The notes: generated from the letters alone by a model not told the origin. A DNA stretch of 64,000 bases from Prostheceraeus crozeri (GCA_907163375.1 CAJQUW010005328.1:62001-126000); one strand, 5' to 3'; shown: positions 21,861 through 34,240, counted from the stretch's first letter. Translations and numbers: made by a program.

Positions 21861-21984
21861 CTTGAATGAACTTATTGTAGCATTCCTGTAAGCCAAATTA
21901 TTGCCAAAAGATTGGCGTGTTTCGTTACTTCCTTTTGGAGACAGGGACAAAAACGACATTTTTCAAAATTTCACTTCTTTTGAT

Positions 21985-24870
21985 GCTACTGTACTGTCAC
22001 GAGTTTCACCACCGCCGAGTGAGTGAGTAATGACTCGCGCGGGTTTGTCCTTACATTACCTGCGCCTCCATCTCCACCGGTTCCCCTATGGTCAGATTGG
22101 CTCTTAATACTGCTGTGTATATTATGCTAGTACTGTCTGAGAGTAGACATGAACCCGTCATTAGTCTTCTTACTCGTACAAGTGATAGCAGAGCGCATAT
22201 CCACGCAACCTCAAGATGTCCGACACCGATACATACGTTGCATGAATCGCCGTGAAACCTCTGCCATTTTTACAGAGAATCTCCAGTAACCTGTTTCCGT
22301 CCACTTTGAGTCCCAATTCCCCTTAGTAAGTGTATCATCGTCCCGAACACAATTTCACCATACCCTCGTCGCTCTTCCGGAAGAAATCGCTTGTGATATC
22401 GACCCTGACATTTACGATTTTGACGATTAGAAAGCAGCTGTCCTGACATCCTTGAAAGGTAATCGATTCCAACTGATTGAGGAGGCGCTTTCCTCTTCGC
22501 AGCTTGAAAATCGTCGCCCAGCTCATCGACATAAAGAAGAGATTCGCTGATGTTGGCCTCAAGGCGGACGACGCTGTCATCAAATCCCGCTTACTCTCCG
22601 CACAGCTCTCGTCGCTCACACAGACTCGGACATTGAAACTTTTGCGAAGATGGCCGACAGCATGCTGACCGGCACCGCACCGGAACTTTTCGCGGTTAAC
22701 GCGATGCGTCAGCGTGCACAACCACCACCTTCGGCATCATACGCTAATAACTTTCCTCGTCGGCTTTTTCGTCCGAACCAGCGCTCTATGTGTGTAACGC
22801 ACTTATTTAGTAAGGTAGTCAGGCACACACCTGTCGCGCTTGGTGTGAACGGTCAAAGAAGGACACTCCGGTTATGCGGTAAAGACAACGAACGCCGATT
22901 CAGTCGAGGTCATCATCACCGCCTTCATCAAACTAATAGACCAAAAAAAGGCCTGTACTCTCGCCCTTCCCCTAGACACTTTGTCCATCATTCTCTCCTT
23001 CCTGAACGACAGTGGTGCAGAACGCTCTTTGATACAGCTGAAGTACGTACCGCGCACGCTCATTACCGCTTGCGACACGACTTTAATCGCAGTCAATGAT
23101 AAACTGATTGCTATATACAGCCAACTTTGTCATTCCCAGCTTACGTCGTGTTTCACCGTCAACTTCGTGGTCGCTGATAGCATCGCCATCATTGGACTTG
23201 TACCCCTGCCGATTTCATTACTGCAACTCGTCTACAAATTGACATGAATTCTCGTAAACTCAACGATCCGCTCACTCACCGCCATGCCGACTTGTACCCC
23301 TGCCGTGCTGCACCGATCCGCATCTGTGTCATCGAAACACGAGGTAACGATCTCGCAGGCTTCCCAACCGCCGCATTACGCTTGCATGCACACAGTGGAT
23401 GTCTCAATGACATCACCGGTTGTCCTGTGCATTGCAAGCCCACAATTCCTTCTCCAGTAAAATTAGAGGTAGCCAAATCCGAATTCGACAAACTGTTAAA
23501 ACTGGGCATCATCCAGTCCTTGGTAGTGGTCCTTGAAGCCGAATGGTACCTGGCGACCTTGTGGCAATTCCCGCTCCCTACATTCAATCACGAAGCCCGA
23601 TCACTATGTGATTCTCAAAATCGAAACTTCATCATCTCCACAATGCAACGGTTTTCTCTAAAATCGACTTTGTCAGGCATACTACTTTATCCCTGTCGCA
23701 AACAAAGACATCGAAAAGACAGCTATCTGCACCTCTTCGGGTTATTCAAATTTCTTCGAATGCCATTTGGGTTGAAAAACGCCGGTAGCACCTTCCAGCG
23801 TTACCTTGACTCTATTGCTTTTCGTTGTAACGTATGTCGACGTTATGGTTTTCAGCGAAACATCTGAATTGCATCACTAGCATCTGCGAACACTGTTGTC
23901 CAGACTCTGATCATAACCTCCGCATTCACCCAACAAAATACGCCTTCTCCCAAAACTCAATCGAATTCCTTGGCTTTCGTGTTAGCACAGCTGGTATCCG
24001 GCCATTACCAGCCCGCGTTGAAACTCTGCGCGCATTGCCATCTCCTCCTGATGCTAAAGACTTACGTCGATACATTGGCATGTATAATTTTTACTAACGT
24101 TGCATCCCTCATTTCGCCGATCTTGTCGCTCCTCTCCGAGAGTTTCCCTGGTCAAGGGTACATACAGATGCATTGGAGTGATTGAAAACCGCTGTAGCCG
24201 GCTGCTGACATTTCCATCCGCTGAAGCTGACATGACTGCCGACGCTAGAGCTCACAGAATCGGCGCTTGTTTGCATCAGATAGTCAACGGCCCTTCTCAG
24301 ACTTCGTCATTCTTCTCTCGTAAATTATCTGCAAACGAGTGTCGCTACAGCACATTTGACAGAGATTTATTGGCTATTTTCGCCTCCATTAAAAAGTGGA
24401 AAGAATTTCTATAAGGTCATCAGATGACGGTTTTTACTGACCATCGTCGGTGCTTTCAATAACACCAAACCACGCTCCTCTGATCGTCAACAAAGGCAAT
24501 TTTCAATTGTCACAGAACACGTCAATGAAATAATCTACATAGCTGGAAAACATGGTCGCAGACACATCTTCCAGACTTCGCATCTCCAGTGAATCAGAGT
24601 CAATCATAGCTGCCGCTGATCAGCCTGTCTATTGACCTACCTGGTATAGCCGCTTGTCAAGTCCGAACGGACTTCAACCGGGAACCTTACAAAGCATTCC
24701 CTATAGGGTCTCAACATCTCTACTGTGAGATCTCTCAGCCTAGTCCCAGGCCTTACGTACCAGTGGATCTATGATGTCGCATTTTTCACTCTCTTCACAA
24801 CTTGTCCCGCGCAGGACTCAAAGCGATATTTCGGCTCGTACACTTGTACGCTCGTTTCAATAGTACACTA
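21985..24870 (+). mobile_element. Gypsy-type LTR retrotransposon fossil
   Basis: This is a broken Gypsy element. Parts in order: a possible LTR or leader beginning TGTACTGTCACGAG near 21985; gag-like sequence from about 22216; reverse transcriptase (RMPFGLKNAGSTFQR, IEFLGFRVSTAGIRPLP); RNase H (SRKLSANECRYSTFDRDLLA); and the start of the integrase region near 24600-24860. The composition is richer in GC than the flanks. No matching 3' LTR is visible. It has about ten or more breaks and looks old. Confidence 0.75.
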
Positions 24871-25223
24871 CTTATAAATCGATATTCCATGAATGGTCAG
24901 TTTTTGGCATGTCAATTGAATAGTTTACAGGATTACAGTAACTTGATCAAAGAAAAGGAGCTAAAATAATGATATAGATTGACTGGATAAATTTGCTTCA
25001 GATATTAGGCCATACTATATATTCAGTAATATTTTTTAATACGAAAAACAAAGATATTTTGCATTCAAAAACTTCTTTTGGATAAAATTGTTCTAAACAG
25101 CCAAACATCTGAAGCGAAGAAAGTTAGGCATAGTAGTAGTGTAGTGCATATATAATTTCATGAATGGAAATCAAAAATTATGCAAATCACTAAACATATA
25201 CAAAAATGTAAACTCATCAATGA
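24871..25223. other. No recognised feature
   Basis: AT-rich spacer between the Gypsy fossil and the inverted PLE pair. I see no coding remnant. Confidence 0.5.
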
Positions 25224-25553
25224 TTTTGATAGGTTTATTAGCAGCAAACATGTTACAGTAGGCAAGCTACCATCATCAGTGACAACGGTCTATAAACAAG
25301 GATGCAATATATACAGTGATACAAGAAAAATCAATATAGAAAAGCGGCTGTGATTGGCTGCGGTTATTCATTAGGTACTGTGAATGAAGGAATGACTTTA
25401 TGTACAATGATTCAGCAATTTTCGTGTATGGAGTGCGAATGAGAATTTTAAAATTATCTTTATTTGGGATGTGAACATGAAGAGATATTCCGGATGCTGG
25501 TCGACCTTTCACGTGTTCGTTTATCCTAGTGAAAATATGGCGACGGGTTTCAC
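25224..25553 (-). mobile_element. Inverted PLE 3' end (left arm)
   Basis: Reverse complement of 25764-26100. It encodes on minus the end of the GIY-YIG domain (GRPASGISLHVHIPNKDN, IAESLYIKSFLHSQYLM) and carries a hammerhead-like motif whose GAAA has become GTAA. Confidence 0.8.
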
Positions 25554-25987
25554 AGAAGCTCCCCTATGTTTCAACTCTTCTTTCTCGAATAAAACGTAAT
25601 ATTCGCCACATAAATAGTGCTTTAGAAAATAGTATTTTAAGAATTGCCTTGAACACATACAAAACACAAAACATGATAAGCAATAAAGATAAAATTCCTT
25701 TCAATGAGTTATCTTCCGTAGTGTATAAGTATACTTGTGAGCATTGCAGTCAATGCTACGTCGGTGAAACCCGCCGCCATATTTTCACTAGGATAAACGA
25801 ACACGTGAAAGGTCGACCAGCATCCGAAATATCTCTTCATGTTCACATCCCAAATAAAGATAATTTTAAAATTCTCATTCGCACTCCATACACGAAAATT
25901 GCTGAATCATTGTACATAAAGTCATTCCTTCATTCACAGTACCTAATGAATAACCGCAGCCAATCACAGCCGCTTTTCCTATATTGA
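25529..25987 (+). CDS. Penelope-like GIY-YIG endonuclease domain
   Basis: An open 152-codon segment covering the C-terminal part of a Penelope-like polyprotein: LPYVSTLLSRIKRNIRHIN, then VVYKYTCEHCSQCYVGETRR and HIFTRINEHVKGRP, then IPNKDNFKILIRTPYTKIAE. The pattern YxxxCxxCxxxYVGETxR with RxxEH is the GIY-YIG nuclease of PLEs, which nicks target DNA. No reverse transcriptase precedes it here, so this is a 5'-truncated copy. Its 3' half pairs with the inverted arm 25224-25553. Confidence 0.75.
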   Translation: MKIWRRVSQKLPYVSTLLSRIKRNIRHINSALENSILRIALNTYKTQNMISNKDKIPFNELSSVVYKYTCEHCSQCYVGETRRHIFTRINEHVKGRPASEISLHVHIPNKDNFKILIRTPYTKIAESLYIKSFLHSQYLMNNRSQSQPLFLY

Positions 25988-26100
25988 TTTTTCTTGTCTC
26001 ATTCGCACTGTATATATTGCATCCTTGTTTATTGACCGTTGTCACTGATGATGGTAGCTTGCCTACTGAAACATGTTTGCTGCTAATAAACCTATCAAAA
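25764..26100 (+). repeat. PLE terminal repeat, right arm
   Basis: Direct-sense 3' end of the PLE, reverse complement of 25224-25553, ending CCTATCAAAA. PLE insertions are known to carry repeated ends in direct or inverted order, which explains the head-to-head arrangement. Confidence 0.75.
26040..26082 (+). ncRNA. Hammerhead-like motif in PLE end
   Basis: CTGATGA (26045-26051), stem GGTAG/CTACT with loop CTTGC, GAAA (26068-26071), palindrome ACATGT (26071-26076) leading into a GUU triplet. The core is complete. Stem I pairs weakly (about two pairs), so cleavage may be poor. Confidence 0.5.
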
Positions 26101-26139
26101 GCTTACGACTTCTCACTGTCAGATTCATCAAGATTATCA

Positions 26140-27420
26140 TCAACATATTTAACAGAACAACTTTCCTGATTGACTCACTTGAGATCACTCACAAAATCGG
26201 AAAATATAATTGGGGAAAGAACGGTGCCTTGGCAAACACCGGAGTTCAGCAGGTATGATGGCGAAGAAGAACTCATCAATTTCACATGAGCTTTCCTATC
26301 AGATACATAATTCTTTATCCACAATACAAAGCCGAATGGTAGACCAATTTTAACAGTTTCTCGATTAGTATTGCATGACTAACACAATCGAATGATCTCT
26401 TTAAATCAAAAGGCACTTGGACTGATCCGCTGTAATTCACATTATCATAATTGCATGTTAATGAATCCATAATAGCAATAAGAGCTGTCACAGTTGACGA
26501 ATTACTACGGAAGTCATGTTGCTCTTCCAAATCCTTTCTCATTTCTTCCAGCACGATCTTCTCAAGAATTCTAGATGGTATTGAACTAAGTGAAAGTGGA
26601 CGTAATCTGGGCAGTTGGTAATGTGGACGTACTCTGGACTTCATGGTAGATATGTCATCAACGTAAATTCATCCACATTTATAGTCAATTCATCATTTGC
26701 AAAATTAATCACATTTGATTCAAAGCTTGAAGTGCGGTTTTGACAAGACGAAAATTCATTTGCGATATGAGCCATTATGTGTTATAAACCACCATTTTTG
26801 AAATATGAGGCTATTCAGCGCGTGGTTCTTATAGTTTGCGCCCGCATTAGTTGCTAGAAGCTTCCAGATGCCATTTGGTATTTCATTTGAGACACTCAGT
26901 CCAAGCAATTTTAGATTTATGAATTTCTTAATGAACTTTCTCAAAAATGAACATCAAGATATTGCTTGTGACTATGCCCCGGATAACAAGAGATCATAAC
27001 GTTGTCAGCTCTTTCCACAGGCGAGTCATAAATAACATTGTCTGAATTGCAAACATTTGGCAATTGCTTAGAAATTAAAATGTGATCTAGAATATATTAT
27101 TTCCGTGTTGGAGACGTAGCCAGACTGCTACTATCACCTAGGAAACGAAATTGTAGTCATTTTCCATACACAAAAGTCGATCATACATTTCACAAAGATA
27201 ATCAATTACAGTATTCAGTTGTGCGGCATTGTAAGAGGGCGGCACATGAATACATAACACATACATTTTGAATGCTATCAATTTACAAGTGTCATTGATA
27301 TAATGTTTGGGAAAGGATACTGAACACTACCTGGTAATGAAACAATGTCACGCCATATTGTAATACCACGATGAATTACGCTGAATATTATTCAAAAAGG
27401 CCTTTTATGGCGAGCACCCA
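26140..27420 (-). mobile_element. CR1/Jockey-like LINE (minus strand), decayed
   Basis: Read on minus: endonuclease remains (VLCIHVPPSYNAAQLNTVID; downstream ILDHILISKQLPNV), then reverse transcriptase with SLSSIPSRILEKIVLEEM, LEEQHDFRSNSSTVTALIAI, VPFDLKRSFDCVSHAI (motif A) and, in another frame, SGVCQGTVLSPIIF (equivalent to SGVPQGTVLSP). Order and spacing are those of an APE-type LINE. Frames are broken in several places, and the RT after the QG box is missing. Confidence 0.7.
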
Positions 27421-28169
27421 AAGGAATTCTAAATAGATGTTAGGTAATACCACCAATCAACAAAATTTGCATTCAAAAATTTCGACAGTGAAGTCCATTT
27501 CCTTGGTACGACTGTTACAAAGGATGACAGTTTGCCACTGTCTATACATTCCGCCAACATCTGCAGTATTCATTTTGTCATCCTATTCAACACAAAGTTC
27601 CTGTCACATATTCTCAAGCTCTACGAATTCGACGCACTTGTTCAGATGACTCAAAAGCAAAACGCTATACAGCCTATCTTCATATGGCTTGGATAAACAG
27701 TATCGGCGTTGTTGGTGCATCCGAAGACACAACACCACCATTTTTCCAGCAAAACTGAAATGAATCTCCAAATGAAAATGTTTTTGAATTTTGCAGAGAT
27801 GAACTTGCATTTAGATGATTCTTCATTACCGCACGTGATAAAAATGCTATCATTCATCGGTGCGTCTGACATCCGTCGTTTGCTTGCACGCTTCCGTCCT
27901 ACTCCTATGCCATCATGCGACCTTTAAATTTCAAACTCAAACTCTACTACATTTTACAGTAGTGACCCACTCCAAAATGTCATAAAACTGAAAACTACTC
28001 ATGTATTACTATTTCATCATACTTCGATAACACTACCGGCTTGTGCACACTGGTACCTCTAACTTTAACGGCTCATGGCTTCGCAGAGAACTGGAACGTA
28101 TGGAAGAACATTATCCGGTGGTTTCCGCAGGAAAAAACACAACAATTCATTGCTGAGCTGCATATCATA
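27421..28169. other. No gene recognised
   Basis: Several short frames on both strands, none convincing. One minus-strand stretch (CCVFGCTNNA) superficially recalls a THAP start but lacks the rest. The segment ends where the zinc-finger unit C duplication begins. Confidence 0.5.
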
Positions 28170-30550
28170 TGTCTTAGCGTCTTGATTTTCTACAGTTCAG
28201 GAAGTGTTGATGCTCTCCATGAAGAGTTCATTGATTTCTCTGACTCATGAGCTGTGTTCTCTTCAATGCGTCTCAATGTTTCTCATTATGCGTGATCCCG
28301 GCAGCGTAGCTGCACGAAATGCATCGCACTTTCATCGATAGTGGAGTTTTCGATACTCAGCTGACCATCGAAACGCTTCAGGAGATCTCTTCTCCATATA
28401 ATCAAACAAAATGTTTTACTCATGCGACACTTATGTCTCATATCCCTTCAAGGGTAAAAACAGCTGTTTGATTTAACAATTTCACCTCCGCTTTCTCGAA
28501 AAAATCGATTTCGAATAAGTCCGTTTCTGTTACACTCTCATTGCATCAGCTGAAGTTGAGCACTGATGATCACAATGTAGAATTACTGAAGTATATTGAC
28601 CACCAGATTCAAAAGCAAAATGCGACATGTTCATGATGACGATCAAGAATCTCGACACATTCAAAAGGGTGAATTCGATTACAAAATCACCACAAACTTT
28701 AAATTAACAAAATATATGTGACTTTCTGCAAATTCGGATGAAATCACTCCACAGTAGAGAAGTACAGTCTCTGAAATCGTGTGATTGATCACGATTATCC
28801 GTCAGACTGTCTTCCTTTTCAAAAAAGATGCATTAGAATTGTTCGGATGATTAGCTGCAAAAGAAAGATGCATATCTAAGTCGCAATAGTTGAAATGGAA
28901 TCGCCCGCTCCAATTACTAAAACAAATACATGCACACGTAAAATTGAAAACGAACAAGTTCGGCAACAATCAATAGCCATTTTAATGCAGCCGCATCTGT
29001 TTTCACTACAACACCCAATAATCATCATGTCTATATTCTACACGAACGCGTTGAAGTCCCATCTGAAAGAATTAATTCCATTGAAAGAAAGGGTTTCACA
29101 TATTTCACACATTTAGTCAACGTTGCAACTGATGTTTTGACAGAAACATGAAAGCCACAAATTGAGTTACTGAACATCACAGAAACGGACATGTCCTCCA
29201 ATCGTGAGTCTCACGATGATATTCCAATCGATTACATTTCAAATATAACTTTGAGAGCGACAAGCATTGCTTTACGATTTCCCAATGATCTGCATCTCTA
29301 GACAGATCAATATATCGAAAAATGTCCCCTGGCCTTCAATGAGATGGAAAGACAGCGAATAGAACACCCATAAACGGAAAGAATTGTCACTTCTTCACTG
29401 TTGTGTATCCGCTGATGTTGAGTCATATTTCCTGACTTTGAAAGCAACTTTACACATAAGCGGCTTGTCATCTGTGTGTATCCACTGATGCCTGTACAAA
29501 TTAGAAGAAATAATAAAAGACTTCCCACATGTCTCACAGATGAACGGCTTCTCACCTGTGTGTATTCGCTGATGCCTCTTCAAAGAGCTTGAGTCTGCAA
29601 ACGACTTTACGCATGTCTCGCAAGTAAACGGCCTTTCACCTGTGTGAATCCTCTGATGGCCTACCAAGTGTCTTTTTTGGGTGAATGACTTCCCACATAA
29701 TTTACAAATGTAAGGTCTGTCACCTGTGTGTATGCGCTCATGCCTAACCAAATCAGAGGAATTGATAAACGACTTCCCGCACGACTCACAGAGAAACAGC
29801 CTGTTACTAGTGTGTATCCGCTTATGCCTTGCCAAATAAGAAGAGTAGACAAACGACTTCTCGCATGTCCCACAAGTGAATGACTTTTCACCAGTGTGTA
29901 TCCGCCGATGCCTTTTCAAAGAGCTTGGATCTGCAAACGACTTTCCGCATGTCTCACAAATGAACAGTCTGTCAGCGTTGTGCACTCGTCGATGTGTTGC
30001 CAAATTACTTGAAGATGTAAACGACTTCCCACACGACTCACAAATATACGGTCTGTCACCTGTGTGCATCCGCTGATGGTTTACCAAGTGGCTTTTTTGG
30101 GTAAACGACTTCCCGCACGACTCACAGTTGAAAGGCCTTTCACCGGTGTGTATCCGACGATGCCTTCCCAGAGAACTAGGATCTGCTAATGACTTTCCGC
30201 ACGTCTCACAAATGAACTCTCTGGCTGGACTATTCACTGCTGATACATTGCTCATCTTCATAAGGACCTGAAACGACAAAGACAAGAACATTATGAACCA
30301 AGAACAAATGATTTCAAATATACATCATTACGATATATTTCAGTTTCAAATTGAACTATAATAAGCTGACTTTCGGATATCAGGTTCCTTCAGACTGTTT
30401 AGTCAACATAATTTCTGCATAAACATGCAAATTCTGGTCTAAAATCTTTCATAATTTGTGTTCTGGTTCCAACAAAAATCCTCTTATTTCTAGATCATGC
30501 TCGTTCGACACATCTTCTTAGACACGTCGCCTATTATTTAATGATAAATG
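28170..30550 (-). repeat. Zinc-finger duplication unit C
   Basis: Almost identical to 17613-18660 over its first kilobase, then the finger exon and 5' flank. Similarity to unit B ends near 30550 (ACACGTCGCCTATTATTTA). Confidence 0.75.
29395..30291 (-). CDS. C2H2 zinc-finger protein C, nine fingers
   Basis: Nine intact C2H2 fingers with TGERP/TGDRP/TGEKP linkers (NADRL after finger 3 and TSNRL after finger 5), then a degenerate tenth finger (LMCKVAFKVRKYDS) and the tail SADTQQ, shared with gene D. The shared tail suggests that this is the true C terminus of the family. The N terminus MKMSNVSAVNSPAREF follows a CGTTTCAG acceptor-like site, so an upstream exon or a start at MKM is likely. Fingers 1-4 correspond to fingers 1-4 of gene B (KSLADP, then HLVNHQR, SSSNL and ADPSSLK), showing common origin. 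Presumed DNA-binding role; no effector domain seen. Confidence 0.85.
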   Translation of the reverse strand: MFLSLSFQVLMKMSNVSAVNSPAREFICETCGKSLADPSSLGRHRRIHTGERPFNCESCGKSFTQKSHLVNHQRMHTGDRPYICESCGKSFTSSSNLATHRRVHNADRLFICETCGKSFADPSSLKRHRRIHTGEKSFTCGTCEKSFVYSSYLARHKRIHTSNRLFLCESCGKSFINSSDLVRHERIHTGDRPYICKLCGKSFTQKRHLVGHQRIHTGERPFTCETCVKSFADSSSLKRHQRIHTGEKPFICETCGKSFIISSNLYRHQWIHTDDKPLMCKVAFKVRKYDSTSADTQQ

Positions 30551-30599
30551 TGCAAACTATTCACCGGAATAATTGCGAATGAACATGTTGAATCAAAGA

Positions 30600-31720
30600 A
30601 CATAATGAAGGAACAAAAAGTGGTCGTCCAAGATGCAGAGAAGAACTTGACATAGAGAGATCACCAGTGAAAGCATATAATTGATGAAATTGTCAATGGC
30701 ATGGATCGATTATCGCAAGGCTTTCGATTCAATTCCGCATTCTTGCATCATCAAATGCCTCGCCATGTACAAGTCAACCAAGTCATTCAAAAAGTAAATA
30801 CAGCAGCAATAAAGAAGAAGAAGACGAATTTGACACATAGAAATGAAGATGTTGGGCAAATGAAGATCAAAAGAGGGATTTTCCAGAGGGACCCACTGCA
30901 ACCATTCGTGTTCTGCCTTGCAATGAACCCGCTCAGTGAGCTCCTGCACGGCATATACAAATCATGCAAGCTCGTAAAAGGACAAAATATCAACCTTCTA
31001 CTGTATATGGACAATTCGAAACTATGTGGGAAAACAGAAAGCGACATCAAGTGCCTCCTTATCAACACCGTAAAAGTATACTGCGATGACATCAATGTGA
31101 AATAACAAATCGAAAAATGTACACGACTCATCGACATCCATCGAGGACAAGTCATCAAAACAGAAAGATATCAAACAGAACAATTTCATATAAAAGCTGT
31201 GACTGAAGAAGGATCTGAATATCTTAGAATCTTTCAATATCATACGAATCTTCATAGTGTAGCAAAAACAAGGGTAATCAAAGAATACAAGAAGAGATTG
31301 AAGAAAATCCTGAAAAATTATCCTCAGAATTATTTGCAAAGAACATCATTGAGGCCACAATTGTACATACTGTTCCATATACTAGCAATTAGGTACACTG
31401 GTGGTGTGCTGAAATGGACAGTGCAAGAGCTCAGCGAATGAAACCTAAAAATCCGCAAAATACTGACTATGTACTGAGGATTGCACCCAAAAGCTGACAT
31501 TGACCATCTCTTCATACAGCGGGATCGGAGAGGTATGGGACTGAAAGACCTAAGGGAGGTCGTAGAACAAGAAGTTCGAAACCTTGCACTACTGATAAAG
31601 AAGACGACCCACTGCTGGCGATGGCAAAGTTAAGCTATCTGTACAGGCAACGGATGGAAGAAGGTGAAACAAGATCGGCACCAAAGATAGAAGGATAAGG
31701 CAATGCATGGTCAGTACGCG
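30600..31720 (+). mobile_element. R4/NeSL-like LINE reverse transcriptase, decayed
   Basis: IDYRKAFDSIPHSCIIKCL (motif A, one frame), IKRGIFQRDPLQPFVFCLAM (equivalent to IxQGDSLSPLLF), LLLYMDNSKLCGKTESDI (motif C, MDN for MDD), then YGVDxx-like spacing, RYTGGVLKWTVQELSE and LHPKADIDHLFIQRDRRGMG. The 'GxxxWTxxEL...HPKADxDRLYxxRxxGGRGL' tail is typical of LINEs with a restriction-like endonuclease (R4/NeSL group) rather than CR1. The catalytic second aspartate is lost and there are stops, so it is inactive. The clade call is moderate. Confidence 0.6.
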
Positions 31721-31809
31721 ATACCATTTGTTTATTTGTTCGAATGAAAATCGTGCAAAATGTGTAGTGGAACTACAAAAAATGCAGTTTTCATTTTAAA
31801 AACGTTAGT

Positions 31810-31926
31810 GCACTATTTCACTGTTGAATAAATTACTTGTGATGAAAAAGAAACTGTTGTATCTCCCAGAAGTGCGATAGTGCGGCAATTGTAATCTTCC
31901 GGAAGATGACATTCTTGGCAGTAAAC
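31810..31926 (-). repeat. LINE 3' scrap, direct repeat of 33203-33300
   Basis: Shares TTTCACTGTTGAATAA and GACATTCTTGGCAG with 33203-33300 in the same orientation. The two copies flank the PLE inverted-repeat unit 31927-32910. Confidence 0.7.
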
Positions 31927-32910
31927 TTATCCATTCTGTAACAAAATCTTCAGGTGCTTTTCAATGAAGCTTTTAATTAAATTCAGAGGTAGCCAGAATT
32001 TTCGCGTTACGGCTTTGTCAATGGCAGATAGAGTGAGAAAGTAATTCCAATGCAGAGCGCTGTGAATAGTGATTAATCATTGACCATCAAACAAACAACA
32101 AATGGCATCTTAAAATCTTAAATACAAAGATAACTGGCTACTATTAATCAATGTACCTGAGCAATAGTGGAAAAGATAATAAAACATATAAAGACCAAAA
32201 TCAATTCACAAAGAAAAGCGGCAGGTACATGTCAGTAAGGGTATACAAAATAAACAAAAAAACCCAAAAATTCAAGTCACTACTATTGAATATCCCCGGC
32301 AGCCATTTATCAATAGTTGCTCAGGAACAGGTCTGATGTATAATGCTTCCAGTGTCTTTCTTTTTCCTGCGTTACTGAGACCAGTGTGCAAAATATCCCA
32401 TCTGAAATCAATCTGACCATCATGTTCAGCATCCGCATGCATTACCACATGACTTCCTTTGTTGTTGGGGTTCAGATGTTCTTGAATTCGGAACTTGATC
32501 ATACGGTACGTTCCCCGAAATTTTATTTATCATATTTATTACATGTAATACGGTACACAATTCCTTTAGTTTGACATAAATTGGGACGAGTGGATATTCT
32601 GCAGAATCTGCATGACATGTACTGACACTTTATGACATGTACCTACCCCTTTTTTTCTTTGGGAATTGATTTTAGTCTATATATGTTTTCTTATCTTTTA
32701 CAGTATTACTCAGGTACATTGATTAATAGTAGACAGTTATCTTTGTATTTAAGATTTTAAGATGCTATTTGCTGTTTGTTTGTTTGATGGTCAATGATTG
32801 ATCATTATTCACGGCGCTCTGCCGTAAGGCGAAAATTCTGGCTACCTCTGAATTTTATTAAAAGGTTCATTGAAAAGCACTTGAAGAAGATTTTATTACA
32901 GAATGGATAA
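31927..32910 (-). mobile_element. PLE 3' end framed by inverted repeats
   Basis: Arms of about 300 bp, 31927-32240 and 32606-32910, are reverse complements (TTATCCATTCTGTAA..., with ACTATTAATCAATGTACCTG shared). The left arm has an extra segment of about 50 bp. Between them, minus-strand 32272-32502 encodes a PLE C terminus. Confidence 0.7.
32272..32502 (-). pseudogene. PLE GIY-YIG C-terminal fragment
   Basis: The segment reads KFRIQEHLNPNNKGSHVV, HDGQIDFRWDILHTGLSNAG and KRKTLEALYIRPVPEQLLIN. The 'RIxEHL...IDF...ILH...KRKxLEALxIR' pattern is the end of Penelope-like GIY-YIG nucleases. Only the C-terminal part remains. Confidence 0.65.
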
Positions 32911-33194
32911 CACTATCCAGGTGCGTGGAGATTTCTTAATTACATGGCAGTAGACTTGTGTTGTTATTGTAACTGCGATTACAATTCATGTGATTTGAAA
33001 TTGTAATCAATTGCGTTTTCTTATGAGTATGTGTTCTAGCCACGCAATTGACATGTAATTGCAATTACTTCACGGTCAGCTCTGCTCATTAGCAGACAGC
33101 TACAATTGCCGTAGTATTAGTAGTGAAAGTACAAGAAAACACAGTGTTCATCATTAAAAAGAGTGCAAACGACAGCATAAGTATTAATTTTCAA

Positions 33195-34240
33195 TTAGGG
33201 CGCTATTTCACTGTTGAATAATTTACTTGCGATGAAAAAGAAAGTGTTGCATCTCCGATAAGTACGATAGTGTGACAATAGGATGTTGACATTCTTGGCA
33301 GAAAAGTGACATGTAAGTAATTCCAGTAGGGCAATGTCACCAATCGATGGACTTCGAAACAAGGGTGCACGGCATTCAATAAAAGAACGTACAAGACAAT
33401 TATGTGAGCAGATCATTTGGGCTTTAAATAGCGAATTCTTTAATATAAAAAGTGCGTACAAACGTCGAGAAGCTACACTACTGCGCTATCGATGTGGTCG
33501 CTCCATGTCCATATTCAGTTAAAGGTAACTCCTAGAATTTCCAACCTGTCAACTTCACTGACAGTGAGAGTAGAGTGCAGTGGAGTAGAGATGTGTGTAT
33601 TTCAAATAAATGAAAATCGGAAAAGTAAGTAACACTAATACTGTTCATTATATAGACACTCACTAAATGATTGGCAGAACCAAGGAAAAAATGAATTTAA
33701 ACGCCTCGTAGTAGTGCACGTAGTAGTGCACATGAGGGAACATGGCCATAAACAGGAGATGCATGCATAAATAATGATGTTATTAAGGCATGATAGACCT
33801 GAGGAAGTTTTTTAGATGCAACAATATTCTTTAAACTGCGAATGATATGGAGACGACCAGAAGCACGAAATAAGATGCTGGAAAACTGCAAAGACCAACT
33901 CAATGACTTCGAAAAGCGAAAGAAGGTGAGTGCTGAATTATCATTTCTCTACACTTGCTGTGATTAAGTCTCAGTTCAGCGTTGCGAAATTGAAGTTCGA
34001 TGCAGCTGAAAGGAATGATGTTGCTATCCTTTACACCTTCAGTAAGTGTAACGTCGTCAGCGTAGCATACTGAATGAACAGTGCAGTTATATTCTGTGAA
34101 CATAATTGATCACATGTACGCTGCAAAGACAAAGGGGCCCAAAACGAATCCTTGAGGCACACCCGATGGTACATTCACAATTCTACCACATGAATTCATC
34201 GCCTTAACTCGAAATCGTCGATCAGATAGATAAGAGAGAG
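33195..34240 (-). mobile_element. LINE 3' half, copy 1 (minus)
   Basis: On minus from 34292: SYLSDRRFRVKAMNSCG, SGVPQGFVLGPFVFAAYM, then VCYADDVTLTEGV (motif C intact), thumb (SGRLHIIRSLKNIVASKKLP) and a C terminus (CRTYRRC-type segment, FFFIASKLFNSEI). It is a Jockey/CR1-like reverse transcriptase broken by frameshifts. Its upstream part is replaced by the 3' end of copy 2. Confidence 0.7.

Noticed and set aside
21618-21865. Open frame of 83 codons as a gene
   Set aside because: It lies in a dispersed repeat whose copies elsewhere do not keep the frame.
27604-27872. THAP-like zinc-binding start (CCVFGC) on the minus strand
   Set aside because: The rest of the THAP signature and the following C..H pair are missing; the frame is short and unsupported.
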